In this document: one piece after another, positions 61,701 to 64,000 of the stretch
How the letters are laid out: each line of letters opens with the position of its first letter
Position numbering within the stretch: position 1 is the first letter of the stretch
Source: Chrysophaeum taylorii
Lineage: Eukaryota; Sar; Pelagophyceae; Pelagomonadales; Pelagomonadaceae
Assembly: GCA_029834535.1 (NCBI GenBank)
Contig: JAQMWT010000055.1
Location: forward strand, 1 to 64,000
Direction of reading: 5' to 3'
DNA: 64,000 bases
Notes under the pieces: model-generated
Database searches by the model: none
Told to the model about the DNA's origin: nothing
Seen by the model: the letters and a program-made list of their open reading frames with translations, nothing else
Position numbers and translations under genes: made by a program

Positions 61701-62210
61701 CAGAGCATTGGCGACGAAATCGAGGCCGCCTTTGCACGCCTTGATGGCGAGCTCCGCGACGACCGCCGCCAGCGATTACGCGCCCTCATAAAAAAGCATC
61801 AATCTGCGGTGCTCGAGGCGCTGGGCACCATCGTCGACAAGAAGGAAGAATATTTGAAAAATTCTACGTCCGGCCGCAAGCCGCAAGCCGACCAAGCCGC
61901 CAACCTGCGCGATTTTTTCGTCTCGCTGTGCGCCGACGAGACGGCTGCTGCCGAGGTGCGGCGCAAACAGGAGGAGACAAATGTTCAGCGCCAGCGCGAC
62001 GCCATCGAACGGCGCCTCGCGAAGCGCAAGAGGGCCAAGGAGGCGGCCAACCTGGTCGGCTCGGCGAGCGAGCCCGAACTAAATCTTTTCGCGGAGACGC
62101 GCGAGGGAACCACGCTCGTGGGCCGTATCGAGGAAGCGCGACGGCGCCAGCTCGTGACGCACCAGCTCCACACCAAGCGCGAAAAGCGGCTGCAGATCGG
62201 TACTAACTAA
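58791..62210 (+). CDS. UBA-domain, long coiled-coil protein with possible N-myristoylation
   Basis: Single exon, 1139 residues from the ATG at 58,791. The frame is open further 5', but that part is antisense to the PIH1 gene, and MGTGASSADVS is a good N-myristoylation signal. A UBA domain is at about 56-92 (QRQLVAMGFHPDAACVALVN, DLEGAIQWLCENPEAG), so ubiquitin binding is likely. A second helical domain (CRTAVIGTTALEKVYLYLKD, about 240-330) follows. From about 370 to the end the chain is a long charged helix with repeats of the type 'RxxARxxLxxRLxxR', for example RDRARAVLEERLRRLKETR, KAREDLRERLARRGAKVS and RKAALQRRLEGRVGGKAD. No family identified; perhaps a structural or cilium/cytoskeleton-associated protein. 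Ends 151 bp before the convergent oxidase gene. Confidence 0.75.
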   Translation: MGTGASSADVSLSVEEARRSGVSDPEIREYCRVNKLSVPSELLDDPPVPTQDKNDYQRQLVAMGFHPDAACVALVNNDDLEGAIQWLCENPEAGIAAEKLSSSQPIPAASTNHKSKEVLIATAASILQRRRDHELKNDEVELVPWASAVNELHRREATSGKKYKRKKEFEQRWRELGEEYAERSEPKAPQAPWMSAIKEIRHPEAGESAGERELASLLRRADVANVDAKARREDAMAYCRTAVIGTTALEKVYLYLKDKVHNNEELSENDVRSTIFGSFGIEESAQDLVPKLLELILIEEDELLLKRLINRVFAAKKTNDEKQCAKQTATTVARTTDDAAAASAANGEVPSVDSNGDRPALVVDETALRAQLAAERNKARVALEGRLARRKKRVRADVEASGGDVDAAMRKSDEEAADAIRAFDDECATLRADQAAAEAAVRSKLAGERDRARAVLEERLRRLKETRRDELSGLPSAEIEAAMQEMDASAAQRLDAVEDHFDALVRTALNIGGYEDESCSDAARRLCSSSRDIEANLQANMISARDKAREDLRERLARRGAKVSDDELARMTGSFEALLEHASIGVKALVDCCGDAKCEADAEAGMRGAASSMLTRLTAHQTELERHFALERARKAAALQRRLEGRVGGKADAEWAAMDRESNVEELAATADVHARFCGAALGWSVAAGEPYDAAAIAALIDRHDDARRTLSDRLAASAASRRKALLDRLGETGASEDETRVALATLDRESHEHRWRELDSLVAEQRVAALEAVEVRTILSERQSAVGGATDLKQAYELLDGAEDELAAGMRAGLRHKAVAEVNPSGDDLVRASAAALIRRQAGEQIDVEDALLSERARQQAALRQRLRARCAAAQSISAEDELDDWAAVEEDMDTRELETLSKAHARFCGEAIGLVTPQADELEAVSQLVNDHESATRRLASEISADHARRRAALMAQVQKKTREKTTTQSIGDEIEAAFARLDGELRDDRRQRLRALIKKHQSAVLEALGTIVDKKEEYLKNSTSGRKPQADQAANLRDFFVSLCADETAAAEVRRKQEETNVQRQRDAIERRLAKRKRAKEAANLVGSASEPELNLFAETREGTTLVGRIEEARRRQLVTHQLHTKREKRLQIGTN

Positions 62211-62361
62211 CAATACCTAAAAGAGTGGCGTGAACTTCTTTTCGCCTGGCTGACGACGGGACGCCCGGAGACTGAACCCGACGAGAAGACCGAAGGACGA
62301 ACTGCCTTGGATTAAACGAAGCGACGATATCAAAACACACGACGAGGCGCAGCGAGAACCA

Positions 62362-63435
62362 TCAGGTGGGTCGTGGCTTGACGCGCCAGCCGGCGAGGGC
62401 GTCGGCGATGTCGTCCGCGCAGCCGCGGGAAATAGTCCAGCCCGAACCGCCGTGGCCATAGTTGTGGGCGATCGTGATTCCGTCGGAGGGCGAAGTGACC
62501 TCGACGCGGACGCCAGCCGCGCGGACGGGGCGAAGGCCTGCCCATGTTGAGAGGGGTTCGACGCCGGCGTCGATATCGTTCGGCGCGAACGCTGCCGCGT
62601 TGCGCTTGATGCGGTCAATCTCGACGGGCGTCGGAGTGAGCGAGAAGTCGCCCTCGTCGTACGAGCCGCCGAGGACGACGATGTCGCCGCGCGGGATGCA
62701 GTAGGCGGGCGTCGCTTCGTCTCCAAGCGGGCCTTCGACGGCAGTGCAGACGGCGCGGAGACGCCCGGCGGGGCGAGCGTACCGCAAGGTCGCGCCCCGG
62801 CCGGGGACAACGCCAGAGGGATCGTCGCCGGCAAGGCGGCCGCCCTCGAGGCCCGCGCAGTTGACGGCGGCATCGCAGTCGAACTCCCGCGCCGCAGCCG
62901 CGAGATCGCTCACCTCGAGGACTTTTATCTCGGCGCCGTCCGCGGCGATCCGCGCCTCGAGCGCCCGAAGATAGATCGGTGAATCGACGACGACCGTCTC
63001 GAAGCGCCAGGCGGATGCGTAGCCATCGGGTGCTGCGACACCGCACGTGCCCTCGAAGGCCTCGACCAGCGCCTCGCGACCCTCGACCGGAACCATATTG
63101 ACCAGGGGATGTGCCCCCCACTCGGGCATCGTCGGCGCGGTCTCGGCGGCGAAGATTTCAAACGCCGGCAGTTTCTCGATGCACTGGCCCAACTCGGGAT
63201 CGGCCGTCTCCTCGTGGTACGCCGCCAGCGAGGCATGCGCCCACCGCGTCACCGCAGCCATGGGCTCGCAATGAAACGGCATCCAGAACCCGCCCGCGCC
63301 GCTCGACGTCGTGTTGATCCCCTGAGTCCTGTACGCCAGTACAACCTTGACTCCGCGTTCTTGAAGGGCGCGCGCTGTTGTGAGCCCGACGATCCCGCCG
63401 CCCACGACGAGCGCACGTTCGCAAGCCAGAGCCAT
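62362..63435 (-). CDS. D-amino-acid (D-aspartate) oxidase
   Basis: Single exon, 357 residues. It oxidatively deaminates D-amino acids to 2-oxo acids, ammonia and H2O2, with FAD. The FAD motif ALVVGGGIVGLTTARALQERG is at the start. It is followed by NTTSSGAGGFWMPFH (family 'aG..W.P'), DAAVNCAGLEGGRLAG, LRYARPAGRLRAV, the signature WAGLRPVRAAGVRVE and the C-terminal flavin-binding HNYGHGGSGWTISRG, all in the right order and spacing. Length is typical. The C-terminus (VKPRPT) lacks a peroxisomal SKL-type signal, so cytosolic location or another route is possible. No introns. Confidence 0.9.
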   Translation of the reverse strand: MALACERALVVGGGIVGLTTARALQERGVKVVLAYRTQGINTTSSGAGGFWMPFHCEPMAAVTRWAHASLAAYHEETADPELGQCIEKLPAFEIFAAETAPTMPEWGAHPLVNMVPVEGREALVEAFEGTCGVAAPDGYASAWRFETVVVDSPIYLRALEARIAADGAEIKVLEVSDLAAAAREFDCDAAVNCAGLEGGRLAGDDPSGVVPGRGATLRYARPAGRLRAVCTAVEGPLGDEATPAYCIPRGDIVVLGGSYDEGDFSLTPTPVEIDRIKRNAAAFAPNDIDAGVEPLSTWAGLRPVRAAGVRVEVTSPSDGITIAHNYGHGGSGWTISRGCADDIADALAGWRVKPRPT

Positions 63436-63723
63436 TGCAAATGACTGCCTTCAACTTGAACCTCTCGGGCGGGAAAAACAACTAGGGTAAGAAATACATA
63501 ATTAAGCAGGTAGGTCGACTCGACGACTCCTCTCCTCCTAGGGGATGGGAACGAACCAACCAACTTTGGACCGTCGTTCTCGGGCGGCGAGGAAAACGCA
63601 TGTTTGTCGGTCGACAGCGCCGCCGACATCGGAGTAGAAAACAAGCCTCCCCGTCGTCGTCGTCGACTGGCGACAGATAGAAAACAGGCTCGACAATCAT
63701 TCATTCCCTCATTCCTTCTTGAT
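63436..63723. other. Short intergenic region
   Basis: Promoter space of the oxidase gene and 3' flank of the next gene. Small open stretches here have no recognisable features. Confidence 0.4.
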
Positions 63724-64000
63724 CTAAACTTTATCCGCACGGGCGCGGCGTTTTGCTGCCAGTTTTGCCCTCAATTGGCGTTTAACCTCGGCGCGTTCGT
63801 GGTCGTCGGGTCGTGGTCGTCGTCGTTTTTTTTTCGCGTCGTCCTCCGCATCTGTTCCGGCGGCGGCCGGAGTCGTCGTCGTGTCGGGTTTCTTCTTCGA
63901 TGTCGACGGCGAGGCGACCTTTGTCTTCTTTTTTTTCTTCTTTTTGAGGTTGAGGAGCCAGGCCGGAACTTTGGCGGGGGACCCGTCGCCGCGGCCGTCG
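63724..64000 (-). CDS. C-terminal part of a lysine/arginine-rich protein (truncated by window edge)
   Basis: An open frame without a start codon in the window runs from the edge to a TAG at 63,724-63,726, about 91 codons. Readable pieces are SPAKVPAWLLNLKKKKKKKT, then a Ser/Thr/Pro-rich stretch, then KKKRRRPRPDDHERAEVKRQ and a helical end RAKLAAKRRARADKV. The strong basic bias and clean frame through a low-complexity region support a real, probably nuclear or nucleolar, protein. Family unknown; the 5' end lies beyond 64,000. Confidence 0.5.
   Translation of the reverse strand, partial: DGRGDGSPAKVPAWLLNLKKKKKKKTKVASPSTSKKKPDTTTTPAAAGTDAEDDAKKKRRRPRPDDHERAEVKRQLRAKLAAKRRARADKV

Noticed and set aside
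1-64000. Bacterial or viral origin of the whole window
   Set aside because: Spliced genes of conserved eukaryotic nuclear families throughout, long non-coding spacers and eukaryotic transposons; no capsid or packaging genes were recognised.

Overview
This is nuclear DNA of a GC-rich, intron-poor microalga, most likely an alga with a red-algal-type secondary plastid (a stramenopile/ochrophyte, possibly pelagophyte-like; haptophyte or cryptophyte not excluded). Grounds: eukaryotic gene families (SMCHD1, SNAPC1, ATAD2/Yta7, PIH1, TMCO4, Mit_KHE1), very short GT-AG introns (41-81 bp where I could fix both ends), and a geranylgeranyl reductase whose N-terminus looks like a signal peptide followed by an A|F cleavage motif, as in plastid precursors of algae with complex red plastids. 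No rRNA, tRNA or CRISPR was seen.

Layout. 0-3.3 kb is repeat-rich: a broken Ty1/copia fossil and a hAT transposase fragment. 3.4-8.8 kb (minus strand) has two tandem PLAC8-like genes and an ATAD2/Yta7-type AAA-bromodomain gene. 8.9-12.9 kb holds a Helitron/PIF1-type helicase fragment and a 2.9-kb hAT element with terminal inverted repeats. 13.4-25.5 kb is ordinary genic DNA: chlP, a secreted beta-propeller-like protein, an ankyrin protein with a cyanovirin-like segment, a membrane protein with an EF-hand-like tail, a questin-oxidase-like protein, a SNAPC1-like gene and a DXD-type glycosyltransferase. 26.1-32.7 kb is a 2168-codon SMCHD1-like gene.

32.9-45.1 kb is the most unusual part. All of it reads on the minus strand. 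A decayed Fanzor (eukaryotic TnpB-like, RNA-guided nuclease family) lies about 100 bp downstream of a ~9.2-kb locus encoding serial USP-like (C19) and Ulp1-like (C48) peptidase folds, some with catalytic residues and some without. Two more helicase fragments (45.3-47.1 kb, inverted relative to the one at 8.9 kb) lie just upstream. 47.1-49.1 kb is mostly non-coding, with an octamer satellite. 49.1-64 kb is genic again: a serine carboxypeptidase and a TMCO4-like hydrolase head to head with only 23 bp between start codons, an unrecognised protein, a mitochondrial K+/H+ exchange-related protein, a PIH1-domain protein head to head with a UBA/coiled-coil protein, a D-amino-acid oxidase and the 3' end of a lysine-rich protein.

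No operon-like pathway is apparent. The genes are ordinary nuclear neighbours with many head-to-head and tail-to-tail arrangements and short spacers. Exon joins were made by eye, from splice-site consensus, reading frame and family alignment from memory.
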